Shown here: one piece after another, positions 50,801-60,757 of the stretch
How positions within the stretch are numbered: position 1 is the stretch's first letter
Layout of the letters: every line of letters starts with the position of its first letter
Source: Elusimicrobiaceae bacterium
Lineage (GTDB): Bacteria; Elusimicrobiota; Elusimicrobia; Elusimicrobiales; Elusimicrobiaceae
Reading direction: 5' to 3'
Assembly: GCA_017525025.1 (NCBI GenBank)
Contig: JAFXUJ010000014.1
Location: 186,001-250,000, forward strand
DNA length: 64,000 nucleotides
The notes under the pieces: model-generated
The model's database searches: none
What the model was told of the DNA's origin: nothing
What the model saw: only the letters and a program-made list of their open reading frames with translations
Translations under genes and position numbers: made by a program

Positions 50801-52489
50801 TTAATTAATCCACCCTTCTTTCTTGGCGTAGTTGTAAATACCGTTATAAATACCCTGCGCCATCTTTTTTTGTACCGCACTTTGCGTCAGGCGGCCGCGG
50901 TCCTTTTGGCTGCTGATAAAGCCCATTTCCACCAAAATAGACGGGCTTTGCACCCCTTTTAACACATAGAAGTTGGCTTGCCGGACACTATCACTTTGAC
51001 TAACGGCAATGCCAATGCCGGGTTGTTTATATACCGCGTTACGCACATATCCGGCTAATTTAGAGCTTTCGTTGATGTATTCGTTTTTAGCCAAAGACTG
51101 CAACAAAGCATCCACAAAATTATAATGTACTTCTTCGTATTGCATGGCTTCGTTTTCCAGTGCGGCGGTTTCGGCCGCTTCTTTATCGGTAGCTTTGTCG
51201 GACCGGAAATATACTTGGAATCCGTTGGCTTGTTTATTTTTGCTGGCATTTGTGTGAACGGATACAAATAAATCTGCTTTGAAATTGTTGGCAATTCTGG
51301 AACGCTCCGATAAAGCAATAAAGGTATCGTTATCACGTGTAATTTTAACTTCAAAGCCACCTTTTTTAAGCAGTTTGAAAAGCTCTTTTGAAACAGCCAA
51401 ATTTAAATCTTTTTCCCGTACGCGGGACCGCATGGCTCCGGGGTCTTTACCGCCGTGGCCCGGATCTACCACAATACGCATTTTTTTATGAGCGGAGGTA
51501 ATAACCGGCGGCGGAGCCGGGGCAATAACAGGCTGCGGCTTCTCCGGCGCGGCCGGACCTATCTTGGGCAATTCTTTGGCGGCTACCGGTTTTTCTTTAG
51601 GATCTTCTTTTGCCGCCGGCGCGTCTGCTTCCAACACGGACGGGGCCGGTACTTCCACGGTAGCGGACGGTTTAGAGGCAGCTACCGACGATACACTTGT
51701 TTGGACACTCTCCGGCACCGTAGATTTCGCCTCCGTCGCAGCTTTTGAATAAGCAGACAAGGGCTTGGCAGACAAACGAATTACCATTTTACCGTCGGCT
51801 TCCGCTACATCCCAGTATTTCCCTTTTTTCCCGCGGGTAATCTTTACCAATCCGTCCGCGCGGACTTGCTCAATATGTACCGCCGAAATAATACCCGTTT
51901 TTAAACGGAAATATTCATCTCGTTTAATAACGGAATTGGGAAAAGTGACCTTTAAAACGCGCGGATTAGACTCATCTACTTGCCAGGTAACAGCATGGCG
52001 GGTTTTAAAAACCAGTTGGTCTTCCCCCGCGGTTAATACATTATCCGCGTGCTCCAAATCAAACTGCCGTTCGGCCGCTAAAATACCATCCCGGAAAGAC
52101 AACTCTTTACCAACGGCTTCTTGGAATTGCGGCAACAAAAAGAAAGAAACCGGAGCCATAATTACTCCGTTTTGTTCCAGAACCGGAGCGGATAGAGGAA
52201 CCGGGGCCGCGTTTAAAAGGACTTCGTTTGAAGAGGCGGTAAGAATTGCATAAAAGCCGCGGGTAGTGATTTTGGCTTGTTTAGAACGTGCAAATACTTC
52301 TACACTGGTACCTAATTTGCGGGACATTTTTTGCACGTCCACGTACGTTGTGCCCTCTTGTTGCAAAGCGTCAACTTTGCCATGCGCACGGCCCGACACC
52401 GTAAGGGTTACTTTCTCTTGACCAAAGCCTGTGCCGGCCAAGAATAAACACCCTATTACCGTTCCTAAGACCCGTAAAAATCGGTTCAT
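50801..52489 (-). CDS. N-acetylmuramoyl-L-alanine amidase (Amidase_3)
   Basis: The 562-residue secreted protein starts with a signal peptide (ending near GTGFG-Q). An N-terminal region resembles copper-amine-oxidase-like/AMIN wall-binding modules, then comes a Pro/Ala/Glu-rich linker (about 245-335). The catalytic domain has the zinc-binding blocks RIVVDPGHGGKDPGA, REKDLNLAVS, DLFVSVHTNAS and ILVEMGFIS. It cleaves the amide between muramic acid and the stem peptide during cell separation. It closes the mre-mrd-rod-rng gene run, fitting a wall role. Confidence 0.92.
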   Translation of the reverse strand: MNRFLRVLGTVIGCLFLAGTGFGQEKVTLTVSGRAHGKVDALQQEGTTYVDVQKMSRKLGTSVEVFARSKQAKITTRGFYAILTASSNEVLLNAAPVPLSAPVLEQNGVIMAPVSFFLLPQFQEAVGKELSFRDGILAAERQFDLEHADNVLTAGEDQLVFKTRHAVTWQVDESNPRVLKVTFPNSVIKRDEYFRLKTGIISAVHIEQVRADGLVKITRGKKGKYWDVAEADGKMVIRLSAKPLSAYSKAATEAKSTVPESVQTSVSSVAASKPSATVEVPAPSVLEADAPAAKEDPKEKPVAAKELPKIGPAAPEKPQPVIAPAPPPVITSAHKKMRIVVDPGHGGKDPGAMRSRVREKDLNLAVSKELFKLLKKGGFEVKITRDNDTFIALSERSRIANNFKADLFVSVHTNASKNKQANGFQVYFRSDKATDKEAAETAALENEAMQYEEVHYNFVDALLQSLAKNEYINESSKLAGYVRNAVYKQPGIGIAVSQSDSVRQANFYVLKGVQSPSILVEMGFISSQKDRGRLTQSAVQKKMAQGIYNGIYNYAKKEGWIN

Positions 52490-52516
52490 ATACCCGTTAT
52501 CCCCAGTTATAACCGA

Positions 52517-53971
52517 TTACTCTAATACAATTTTGTAATCTTCCCACGGCAATTGCGGATCTGCCTGAATTTTAAGCGTGCGATGGATATTTTGTTCAAT
52601 ATCTTCCTGGCGTTGTTTGATGGCTTCCGCCAATACCGGGTGCAAAACCACCCGCAGATTGCCGCCCGGACGCCCGTTTGTCAAATCGTAAATTTCCCGC
52701 TGGATTTTAATACGCATGCTTTCGGCAGAGAGAACCCGCCCGGAACCATGGCATTGCGGACATTCTTCACTAATAAAGCTCCCCGTGCTGGCCCGTTTAC
52801 GTTCGCGCGTCATTTCCACCAGTCCCAAGCGCGTAATGGGCAAAATACGGATTTTCGCCCGGTCTCCGCGGACGGCTTGCGCCAAAGCTTCTACCACGCG
52901 GTGACGGCTGGAGGCTTTGCGCATATCAATAAAATCAATCACAATAATCCCCCCGATATTACGTAAACGTAACTGGTGGGCAATTTCTTGGGCAGCTTCA
53001 ATGTTGGTTTGAGTAACGGTTTCTTCTTGCGATTTGTTACCCGTAAATTTACCGGTATTCACATCAATAGCACATAAAGATTCCGCTTCTTGGATGATGA
53101 TACTGCCTCCGTTGGGAAGCGGCAATTTAATTTTGCGCAAGTTATCTATTTCCGGCTCCACATTGTACGCCTCAAAAATCGGTGTTTTGCCTTTGTAAAG
53201 TTTCACGCGGTCTGCTAAATCCGGCGAGTTTTTGCTGACAAAATCCAACACCCGCTCGTAATCTTTTTTGTTATCCAGCAAATATACTTTTGCATTTTCG
53301 GACAGCACATCACGGGCCACTTGCAAGACGGCATCCATATCTTCATGTAATAGTTTGGGAGAGCGCGAAGTTTCAAATTTTTTCACAATGGATTGCCATT
53401 GGCGATATAAATATTTTACTTCCCGCTCCAATTCGTCTTTGCTGGCTTCTTCAGCTTCCGTACGCACAATACATCCCATACCGTTTAAATGTTTCTCGGC
53501 CAATTCCTGCATGATTTCATTTAATTGGCGGCGCGATTCCGAATCTTCAATATGTTTAGAAACCCCTACAAAACTTTGGTGCGGCGTTAACACCAAATAC
53601 CGGCCGGGAAGCGTCACATCCATGGTTACCTTCATCCCTTTGGTGCTGATAGCATCCTTGACCACCTGTACCATCACTTCTTGTCCTTTGTGCAAGGCTT
53701 TATCAATGTTCTTTTTGTCTCCGCCTAATACATCGGAAATATACAAATAGGCATTTTTTTCATAACCGATATTTAAAAACGCGCTGGAAATACCGGGCAA
53801 TACATTTTCTACCGTTCCCTTGTAAATATTTCCTACGATATTAAGTGCTCCGCGCCGTTCCCACAAAAGTTCATTTACGCGGCCGTCTTCCAAAATGGCG
53901 ATACGGGTTTCTTCAAAAGATGTATTTACTAATACTTCCACTGTTGGAAATTCTTCTAAACTCTTACTCAT
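52517..53971 (-). CDS. rng: Ribonuclease G (Rne/Rng family)
   Basis: From the ATG at 53971 (GAGG nine bases upstream) the product is 484 residues. An S1 domain occupies about 36-125 (GNIYKGTVENVLPGISSAFL, FLNIGYEKNAYLY). The catalytic region has SLCAIDVNTGKFTG and IIVIDFIDMRK with the metal-binding Asp residues, and the zinc link CPQCHGSGRV. The length is that of RNase G, without the RNase E scaffold tail. It processes rRNA and decays mRNA. Confidence 0.95.
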   Translation of the reverse strand: MSKSLEEFPTVEVLVNTSFEETRIAILEDGRVNELLWERRGALNIVGNIYKGTVENVLPGISSAFLNIGYEKNAYLYISDVLGGDKKNIDKALHKGQEVMVQVVKDAISTKGMKVTMDVTLPGRYLVLTPHQSFVGVSKHIEDSESRRQLNEIMQELAEKHLNGMGCIVRTEAEEASKDELEREVKYLYRQWQSIVKKFETSRSPKLLHEDMDAVLQVARDVLSENAKVYLLDNKKDYERVLDFVSKNSPDLADRVKLYKGKTPIFEAYNVEPEIDNLRKIKLPLPNGGSIIIQEAESLCAIDVNTGKFTGNKSQEETVTQTNIEAAQEIAHQLRLRNIGGIIVIDFIDMRKASSRHRVVEALAQAVRGDRAKIRILPITRLGLVEMTRERKRASTGSFISEECPQCHGSGRVLSAESMRIKIQREIYDLTNGRPGGNLRVVLHPVLAEAIKQRQEDIEQNIHRTLKIQADPQLPWEDYKIVLE

Positions 53972-54005
53972 GTTCAAATCCTCACTTGGGGGCTTTGTTT
54001 TCCCC

Positions 54006-54704
54006 TTAAATTAAATGCAATTCGCCTTGCGAATCTTTCCAATAAAAACCTTGCCGTATAAACATCATGTCTTCCGGCAAACAGCTCCCGCCTTGAAAGG
54101 GGACCTCCTCCCCCAACCAAGCGGCCACCACCCATTGCGGAGGCGTCCATTTACCATCTATACCGGCTAATGTTAATTCTATTTCTTCCGGAGAAAGGGT
54201 CTTGGCTTCCCATACAAAAGGTGTTATATCTTGTTGACACACCGTTCCGTTTTCAGCCCGTAAAACAACAAAAAGGTCCCCTTTACCGGCCCAATCTTCT
54301 ATCTTCCGCCCGGCTGAAATATATGGGGAAAAATCCCCTTTCACCCGGTACCTGACCGCGGCTGCCAGGTTCTGCACGGAAGGCAACGGATAGGGCACCC
54401 TGTCCACTTGTAACAACTCCAACCCCTTCGGGGCGGCTTGTTGTAACGCCTGGCGGACACCTTCCTCGCTACAATGTTCCCGCAGATAAATGTCCAGATA
54501 CTCGCGCTCGGCCCGCTGTTCTTGTGCGGGCGCCGGACCGTAGGCAAGCCGTGGCCAATTTTTGTTGACCTTCGCCGGCTCGTACGGCAACCCTGAGTCA
54601 AGCACCATTTTTCTTACCGCGTTAAAAACGTTTCTATTTTCCGCTTGATTTTCCATCCAGCGGAACACTATACGCATTTTATAAATTTTTGGCGTATCTT
54701 TCAT
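54006..54704 (-). CDS. DUF2344 (TIGR03936-type, radical-SAM-associated) protein
   Basis: From the ATG at 54704, five bases after the rodA stop, the product is 232 residues. KMRIVFRWMENQAENRNVFNA and RLAYGPAPAQEQRAEREYLDIYL follow the pattern of DUF2344, which usually sits next to, or fused to, a B12-binding radical SAM protein and just before rng. Here rng follows directly but no radical SAM gene is present. A longer frame into rodA is rejected. Function unknown, probably RNA- or ribosome-related. Confidence 0.75.
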   Translation of the reverse strand: MKDTPKIYKMRIVFRWMENQAENRNVFNAVRKMVLDSGLPYEPAKVNKNWPRLAYGPAPAQEQRAEREYLDIYLREHCSEEGVRQALQQAAPKGLELLQVDRVPYPLPSVQNLAAAVRYRVKGDFSPYISAGRKIEDWAGKGDLFVVLRAENGTVCQQDITPFVWEAKTLSPEEIELTLAGIDGKWTPPQWVVAAWLGEEVPFQGGSCLPEDMMFIRQGFYWKDSQGELHLI

Positions 54705-54709
54705 CTTTT

Positions 54710-56047
54710 TTAAGCCCGTAGCCGCCTGGCATATACAGATTGCACCACACCCAATGCCCACAAACTGGCTACCAGATTGGATCCCCCGTATGAAATAAAC
54801 GGCAACGGGATCCCCGCAACGGGCACGATACCAATTAACATACCAAAGTTAATCAACATATACGTAAAAAACATTCCAAAAATGCCCGAACAGACCAGAT
54901 ACCCATACCTATCGCCCGACATATAAGCGATTGAAATAATGCGCCATAAAATAATCAAATATAACCCGAGAACGCACAAAGTGCCCCACAACCCGAGTTC
55001 TTCCCCCACAACCGCCAAAATAAAATCGGTGTGGCGCTCCGGCACGAAGCCCAAGCGCGACTGCGTGCCTGAAAATAACCCCGTACCGAAAACACCCCCC
55101 GCGCCCATTGCAATTTGAGCTTGCAAAACATTATATCCCGCACCGCGCGGATCGGACTTGGGAGCTAAATAGGTTTCTACACGTTTACGTTGGTGAGGCT
55201 TCATTTGGTGTTCTACAAAAATTCCCCCAAAGAGCCCGGCCAAAACTACCAAGGTGGCCAACACGAAATAAACGGAAGGCAAGAAAATGCGGAATTGTTG
55301 GCACAACCACCACATGCCGTATCCCAAAAAGGTAACCAGCACCGAAAAACCAACCATATACCAACCGTTGTGTGCCAAATCGTGAAAGATCCGGAAAAAC
55401 TCATAATCCAATAATTCCGGATGCAAATAAATATACGTCCACGATATGGTAAAAAAGCCCGCCACCGCCGCAAATAGAATAATAAGCGCCAAATAGAAAA
55501 CGTTTACACCCGTGCAATATAACAAAATCAGTAACGCCGGAAACGTTACCACCACGGAAGAAAAATCAGGTTGCATCATGATAAGCCCGAAAATAGGTAT
55601 TAACAAAAGCCCCAAGAAAAATAAAGAAGATACTTCCCGGATTTGCGGGCCCCTTCTATCCAAAAAAGCGGCTGCTACCAAAATCGTACACACCCGGCAA
55701 ATTTCAGAAGGCTGCATAGAAAAAAACGGCAACACAAACCAGGAACGTGAACCCCGCTGATAGGAGCCAAACAAAAGGACTCCTACCAACAGTAATAGAA
55801 TAAAACCGTAGAGCCCCTTCCATTGGTCATCAAAAACCTGGTAATTAAAACTCCACCCTACAAAGAAAGCCACCAGCCCAACCGGCAACGCCACAAAATG
55901 CGTACGCACAACCGGGTTGGAAAATGACAAACTGTTTACCGCTGACATAATGCAAAGCGCGCCCAACAAAACCAAGGCAATCATAGCCCCTAGCAGCAAC
56001 GTATCAAACCGACTTCGCCCGGAACGCAACTGTTTCAAATCAGGCAT
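54710..56047 (-). CDS. rodA: Rod-shape SEDS glycosyltransferase RodA
   Basis: The 445-residue SEDS protein has about ten helices and the family blocks GSRSWFVLPFFSMQPSE, MQPDFSSVVVTFPAL, SDPRGAGYNVLQAQIAMGAG, FVPERHTDFILAVVGEELG and GIPLPFISYGGSNL. RodA polymerises glycan strands for the side wall together with PBP2. It overlaps the mrdA stop by eight bases. It is somewhat longer than the common 370-residue form because of an insert near residues 200-270. Confidence 0.95.
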   Translation of the reverse strand: MPDLKQLRSGRSRFDTLLLGAMIALVLLGALCIMSAVNSLSFSNPVVRTHFVALPVGLVAFFVGWSFNYQVFDDQWKGLYGFILLLLVGVLLFGSYQRGSRSWFVLPFFSMQPSEICRVCTILVAAAFLDRRGPQIREVSSLFFLGLLLIPIFGLIMMQPDFSSVVVTFPALLILLYCTGVNVFYLALIILFAAVAGFFTISWTYIYLHPELLDYEFFRIFHDLAHNGWYMVGFSVLVTFLGYGMWWLCQQFRIFLPSVYFVLATLVVLAGLFGGIFVEHQMKPHQRKRVETYLAPKSDPRGAGYNVLQAQIAMGAGGVFGTGLFSGTQSRLGFVPERHTDFILAVVGEELGLWGTLCVLGLYLIILWRIISIAYMSGDRYGYLVCSGIFGMFFTYMLINFGMLIGIVPVAGIPLPFISYGGSNLVASLWALGVVQSVYARRLRA

Positions 56048-57872
56048 TTTCTTCTCCTTCTGTGAGCAATAGCTCCTCGTAGTCTTCGGCCGGCTCCACG
56101 GTAAGGGCCGGTTTTTCCTCTTGTTTAAAATAGGCTTCTAACATTTGGCGGGCAATCGGGCCGGCCGCAGAGCTGCCGCCTTCCCCAAATTCCACAAATA
56201 CCGCCAGGGCAATAGAAGGGGGTTCCCCTTTTCTTCCCGCAAAAGCCATGAACCAACCGTGGTCAGCACCGTGCGGATTTTGGGCAGTCCCCGTTTTGCC
56301 ATATACATCCAATCCGGGAATTCTTACACGGGCGGCTGTCCCGGTATCCACCGTATGTTTTAAAGCTTTAAATAACGTATCGTACGTTTGCGGATGCAAA
56401 TTGGCGCGTTGCAGCACTTCCGGGAAACCAATCCGTTTCTCTTTTTCTGTTTGGTTACTGACAATCTTTTCCACGTAATACGGACGATATACATTACCAC
56501 GGCTGGCAATTGCCGCCGCAAATTGGGCCAATTTAATAGGCGTTACTAACAATTCCCCCTGTCCAATAGACAAATTAAGCGTATCCCCGATAAACCAATA
56601 CGTTTTATTACGCGCACGCCGGGTGGGGCCATATAAATTGCCGGCCTTTTCTCCGGGCAAGTCAATCCCGGTAGGACGGCCGAACATAAACATCCGTTGC
56701 ACTCGCTCAATGGCAGCCGCTCCGATCTGGGACGCAACCACATAGAAATACACGTCGCAAGAGTGGCTCATTCCTTCAAAGAAATCCATTGGCCCATGGA
56801 TACCCCAACATTTAAAAATACGCGGTCCCGAATCGTATTTGCCCGAACAATAAATCTTACGGTTAACATCTATTAAACCGCTTTCTAAAGCTGCGGCTCC
56901 CGTAATTACCTTAAAGGTGGAGGCCGGCGGATACACCCCTTGAATAGCTAAATTATATTCATCTATTTTCTTGAGGGGAGCTTCCACGGCCTCATCGCTG
57001 AAAGCAACGAACATATTAGGATCGTAGGCGGGCGCACTGGCCATCGCCAATACGGCCCCTGTACGCGGATCAAGCGCTACAGCGGCACCGCGCCCGGTTT
57101 TGGAATTTTTAAGACCTTCTTCAGCCGCTTGTTGCAGGGCAAAATTCAAGGTTAAATATACATCACTTCCGGCGGCCCATTTTTTGTCTTCAATGATACT
57201 TTTTACACGACCGCGATAGTCTACTTCCAAATACACACCACCGTCTTGTCCTTTTAAATCTTCTTCAAATTTTTTCTCAATACCGTTCTTACCGATCTTG
57301 CTATTCAAGCGGTAGCCCAATTTCACGTCGCGCTTGCGCCATTGCCGCTCATCCATGCTGCCCAGATAGCCCAGCAAGTGGCTGGCAAAGGAACCATACG
57401 GATAGTTACGTTTTGTTTCTTCAATCAAGTACATGCTGGGATAATAAAGCTGCAACTCTTGCAAAGCTACCGTACTTTTGGTAGATAAATTTTCCGCCAA
57501 CAACGTGGCTTTACCACTGCTGGAACCTGTTTGCAATTTAGAAAGAAGTTCGTCTTCACTTAACGGTAATAACGGAGCAAAATCATGCGCAAGCCGGGCC
57601 AAATATTCCGTATCTTGGTTCCCGCCTAAATAATACAAACTGAAAGACGGCGCGTTAGAAGCAACGGCTACGCCGTCTGCTGTGAATACGCGGCCGCGCG
57701 GAGCCGTTTGATAAATAATTTGGGTGCGGTTACGTTCCGCCATTTGTAAATAAGAATTGTGACGCAAGACTTGAATATCTACCAACCGAAGCGCAATAAC
57801 ACTCCCGGCTATCATAGCCAGTGTCATCATTATTTTTAAACGGGGATTGAAGAAAACTCTTGTAACTGCCAT
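56040..57872 (-). CDS. mrdA: Penicillin-binding protein 2 (elongation transpeptidase)
   Basis: The 610-residue protein has an N-terminal membrane helix, a pedestal domain (APRGRVFTADGVAVASNAPS) and the transpeptidase motifs: STFK (about 317, in PPASTFKVITGAA), SCD (about 370, the SxN motif position) and KTGTAQ (about 524). SCD in place of SxN is a feature seen in PBP2 proteins. It crosslinks wall made by RodA. It starts nine bases after mreD. Confidence 0.95.
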   Translation of the reverse strand: MAVTRVFFNPRLKIMMTLAMIAGSVIALRLVDIQVLRHNSYLQMAERNRTQIIYQTAPRGRVFTADGVAVASNAPSFSLYYLGGNQDTEYLARLAHDFAPLLPLSEDELLSKLQTGSSSGKATLLAENLSTKSTVALQELQLYYPSMYLIEETKRNYPYGSFASHLLGYLGSMDERQWRKRDVKLGYRLNSKIGKNGIEKKFEEDLKGQDGGVYLEVDYRGRVKSIIEDKKWAAGSDVYLTLNFALQQAAEEGLKNSKTGRGAAVALDPRTGAVLAMASAPAYDPNMFVAFSDEAVEAPLKKIDEYNLAIQGVYPPASTFKVITGAAALESGLIDVNRKIYCSGKYDSGPRIFKCWGIHGPMDFFEGMSHSCDVYFYVVASQIGAAAIERVQRMFMFGRPTGIDLPGEKAGNLYGPTRRARNKTYWFIGDTLNLSIGQGELLVTPIKLAQFAAAIASRGNVYRPYYVEKIVSNQTEKEKRIGFPEVLQRANLHPQTYDTLFKALKHTVDTGTAARVRIPGLDVYGKTGTAQNPHGADHGWFMAFAGRKGEPPSIALAVFVEFGEGGSSAAGPIARQMLEAYFKQEEKPALTVEPAEDYEELLLTEGEENA

Positions 57873-57881
57873 GATCTTACC

Positions 57882-58382
57882 TTATCGGCGCACCACCATG
57901 GGGGATTCTTCCCGTAAAGCAAAGCGGGCTAATCCAAACACAAACGGAGCAAATAATCCATCTATTATTGCTCCCCCCAACAAGCTCAAAACTCCGGGCC
58001 ATTGGGAAGAAGAAGTAAACCAAATGAGCAAAATGCTATTTATAATACCCACTATCAACGTGCATAGAAAAACCGTTACCATTTGCGGTAAATACCGTTC
58101 AAAATCAATACGTTCGCGCAAGGCATAGATAATGCATGCAATGACCGTAAACGAAAAAGCATTGTTACCAAACAGTTTTGTGCCGAAGAAATCCAGAAAT
58201 AAACCGCATAAGAAAACAAGCGGATATCCTGCCTCTAACGGGAGCACCGTACAAAACGCAATGGCAAAAACGAGCATCATGTTTACGCTCATGCCGTAAA
58301 ACGAGAAGAGAGTGGCTAACCCCCAATGGCATACCGTAGCAAAGATGAATAAGAATACCAGTTTAAATGCTTTGTATAACAT
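57882..58382 (-). CDS. mreD: Rod-shape protein MreD
   Basis: A 166-residue, very hydrophobic protein with about five helices. It lies between mreC and mrdA, and its pattern (AFCTVLPLEAGYPLVFLCGLFLDFFG) matches MreD, whose sequence is poorly conserved, so position carries much of the call. It starts one base after mreC. It is part of the elongasome in the inner membrane. Confidence 0.88.
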   Translation of the reverse strand: MLYKAFKLVFLFIFATVCHWGLATLFSFYGMSVNMMLVFAIAFCTVLPLEAGYPLVFLCGLFLDFFGTKLFGNNAFSFTVIACIIYALRERIDFERYLPQMVTVFLCTLIVGIINSILLIWFTSSSQWPGVLSLLGGAIIDGLFAPFVFGLARFALREESPMVVRR

Positions 58383-58383
58383 C

Positions 58384-59250
58384 TTATCTGCTCCCTTTTC
58401 TCAACGAAGAAATAACAAATAACTCTTTTACCGCGGCCGAACGAACCAACGGAACCACCTCTACCGTTTGGGCCGTTTGAAAGCTGGAATCTTCCCGCAC
58501 GTTACGCACATAGCCCACCAAAATACCCGCCGGGAAAAGCGTGCTGTTAGCGGAGGTGTAAACCTTATCTCCCCGTTGTACTTGTGCTTGTAAGGGGATA
58601 TATTTAATACGCACCGGATGAACACCTCCCCCCACCAAAAGCCCTTCTTCTTGGCCGTGCTCCAGCGTAACCGCCACGGAAAAATCTTCATCTTGTACCA
58701 GTAAAACTTTGGAAGTTTTTTCCGCTACTTCCACCACAATACCGGCCAGGCCTTCTTTACCATCTTCTACGGAGAGCACGGCACTGCGTTCTTCAATGCC
58801 GTCTGCCGATCCCTTATCAATAATAATTGTGTTCCATTGGCTGGGTTCCCGGTAGGCTACCTTAGCCCATATGCCCTTCCACGGTTTAGCCGGTTTTAAT
58901 TGTAAAATTTGAGTTAACCGTTCATTTTCCCGAATGACGGTTTCCGCCTGTGTAACCAACATATGGTTCATTTCAAGCTCTTGTTGCAGGGCAAGATTTT
59001 GCTGGTGCGTTTCTAATAATTCGCGGACCGTTTGGTGTACCCCTTTGGCATATTTAACAGCCCCGTGGGCTACACGCACTTGCGGAATAAACACGTAAGA
59101 AAGCAATGCTTTTACAGACGAGACAACGCCCCCTAAGGGCAAAATCATGAGTAGAAAAGAGAGCGCCAAAAAAATGGTGGGGAATAAAAAACTACTCTTA
59201 ATACTGATAGGACGTCTCTTTTGCGGTATTTTCTTTTTAATAACAATCAT
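58384..59250 (-). CDS. mreC: Rod-shape protein MreC
   Basis: From the ATG at 59250, with GGAAAG upstream, the product is 288 residues. It has one N-terminal helix (about 20-40), a coiled coil (about 70-110) and the beta domain (AKVAYREPSQWNTIIIDKGS, GDKVYTSANSTLFPAGILVG) of MreC. It links MreB inside to PBP2 outside. A 15-residue longer frame lacks a ribosome site. A terminator separates it from mreB. Confidence 0.93.
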   Translation of the reverse strand: MIVIKKKIPQKRRPISIKSSFLFPTIFLALSFLLMILPLGGVVSSVKALLSYVFIPQVRVAHGAVKYAKGVHQTVRELLETHQQNLALQQELEMNHMLVTQAETVIRENERLTQILQLKPAKPWKGIWAKVAYREPSQWNTIIIDKGSADGIEERSAVLSVEDGKEGLAGIVVEVAEKTSKVLLVQDEDFSVAVTLEHGQEEGLLVGGGVHPVRIKYIPLQAQVQRGDKVYTSANSTLFPAGILVGYVRNVREDSSFQTAQTVEVVPLVRSAAVKELFVISSLRKGSR

Positions 59251-59290
59251 ATTCTTTCCAAACCATAAAAATCGTTGGTAGCGGCTTTTT

Positions 59291-59332
59291 AACAAAAAGC
59301 GGACACGGCCTACAACAGGCTGTGTCCGCTTT
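59291..59332 (-). terminator. Intrinsic terminator between mreB and mreC
   Basis: AAAGCGGACACgGCC (59296-59310) pairs with GGCtGTGTCCGCTTT (59318-59332); on the minus strand TTTTTGTT follows. It ends the ribosomal-mreB transcript at least in part. No strong promoter for mreC is visible in the short gap after it, so read-through may feed mreCD. Confidence 0.87.
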
Positions 59333-59353
59333 AAATTTCAGTCAACAGGCAAA

Positions 59354-60382
59354 TTAAAAAGATTTTCGGTGAGAACCTTTTTCGTTTAGTTGTTCCAAAA
59401 ACTTGCCCGTCCCCAGCGCCACACAGCTAAGCGGATCGGCCGCCCGGTGAACTGGGATATCTGTTTCTTTGCGGATCAGTTCCGTAATACCTTTCAGGAG
59501 GCTGCCACCGCCAGCCACAACAAGCCCTCTGTCCACTAGGTCAGCGGCCAATTCCGGCGGGGTTTCTTCCAACGTGCTCTTGATAACATCTAATATCAAG
59601 CGCACCGGTTCCATTAAAGCTTGGCGGATTTCTTCCGAGGTTACCGTAAGCGTACGCGGTAAGCCCTGGGTTTGGTCTCGCCCTTTTACTTCCATGGATT
59701 TTTCTTCTTTCAAAGGATAAACAGAACCTAAATTTATTTTCACTTCTTCGGCAGTCGTTTCTCCGACAATCAAATTATATTTTTTGCGGAAATACTGCAC
59801 GATACAATCGGTAAGTTCGTCTCCGGCAACGTCAATGGATTTGGCTACCACCATGCCGCCCAACGAAATAACAGCTACTTCCGTTGTACCGCCACCAATA
59901 TCTACAATCATACTGGCATGCGGCTCGGCAATTGGCAAATCAGCACCCATAGCCGAGGCCATAGGCTCTTCAATCAAATACACTTTGCGCGCGCCGGCAT
60001 GATAGGCGGCGTCTTGCACGGCCCGCCGTTCCACACCGGTAATATCCGAAGGAATTCCGATTACAATACGAGGACGTAATAAACTGCTACGGCTGTGTAC
60101 TTTGCGGATGAAGTAGCGAATCATTTCTTGCGTTACTTCAAAATCCGCAATGACACCGTTTTTCATCGGGCGTACGGCTACGATGTTGGCAGGTGTGCGG
60201 CCTAACATTTGCTTGGCCTTGGTACCTACGGCTTTCACTTCACCGGTATCTCTTTCTACCGCAACTACGGATGGTTCGCGCAGCACAATGCCTTTATCTT
60301 TGACGTAAATCAAACAGTTGGCAGTACCCAAATCCATCCCCAGATCTGCTGAAAAGAGCCCTCCAAGATAGTCTATTACCAT
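59354..60382 (-). CDS. mreB: Actin-like rod-shape protein MreB
   Basis: The 342-residue protein carries the actin-fold nucleotide motifs [17 protein letters not shown] (phosphate 1), [19 protein letters not shown] (phosphate 2) and [14 protein letters not shown] (adenosine). It forms membrane-bound filaments that direct lateral wall synthesis. It begins 15 bases after rplQ, so it is transcribed with the ribosomal alpha operon. Confidence 0.97.
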   Translation of the reverse strand: MVIDYLGGLFSADLGMDLGTANCLIYVKDKGIVLREPSVVAVERDTGEVKAVGTKAKQMLGRTPANIVAVRPMKNGVIADFEVTQEMIRYFIRKVHSRSSLLRPRIVIGIPSDITGVERRAVQDAAYHAGARKVYLIEEPMASAMGADLPIAEPHASMIVDIGGGTTEVAVISLGGMVVAKSIDVAGDELTDCIVQYFRKKYNLIVGETTAEEVKINLGSVYPLKEEKSMEVKGRDQTQGLPRTLTVTSEEIRQALMEPVRLILDVIKSTLEETPPELAADLVDRGLVVAGGGSLLKGITELIRKETDIPVHRAADPLSCVALGTGKFLEQLNEKGSHRKSF

Positions 60383-60397
60383 CTTTCGCCTCTTATT

Positions 60398-60742
60398 TTA
60401 GTCTACGAGTTTCACAATCGCAACTTCTGCGTTGTCCCCTTGGCGAAGTCCCGCACGATAAATACGGCAGAATCCACCGGGGCGGTTGGCATAACGGGCA
60501 GCCAATACTTCAAATAATTTTTTGCAAGCCGCTGCATCTTTGATTGTATCCTTGGCCGCACGTTCGTTTTTGGCTTTGGCCAGGGTAATCAAACCTTCCA
60601 CCACGCGACGCACTTCTTTGGCTTTTTGCAAGGTCGTCTTGACTTCTTCGTGCAAGATGATGCTGGTAGCCATATTGGTTAACATCGCTTTGCGGTGGGA
60701 CGCAGTTTTACCTAGTTTTCTGTATCCGGTATTCTTAATCAT
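60398..60742 (-). CDS. rplQ: Ribosomal protein L17
   Basis: The 114-residue protein has the L17 pattern KLGKTASHRKAMLTNMATSI, VRRVVEGLITLAK and the C-terminal GFCRIYRAGLRQGDNAEVAI. It belongs to the large subunit near the exit tunnel. It follows rpoA by 15 bases. Confidence 0.97.
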   Translation of the reverse strand: MIKNTGYRKLGKTASHRKAMLTNMATSIILHEEVKTTLQKAKEVRRVVEGLITLAKAKNERAAKDTIKDAAACKKLFEVLAARYANRPGGFCRIYRAGLRQGDNAEVAIVKLVD

Positions 60743-60757
60743 ACTAAAAATTACTCC

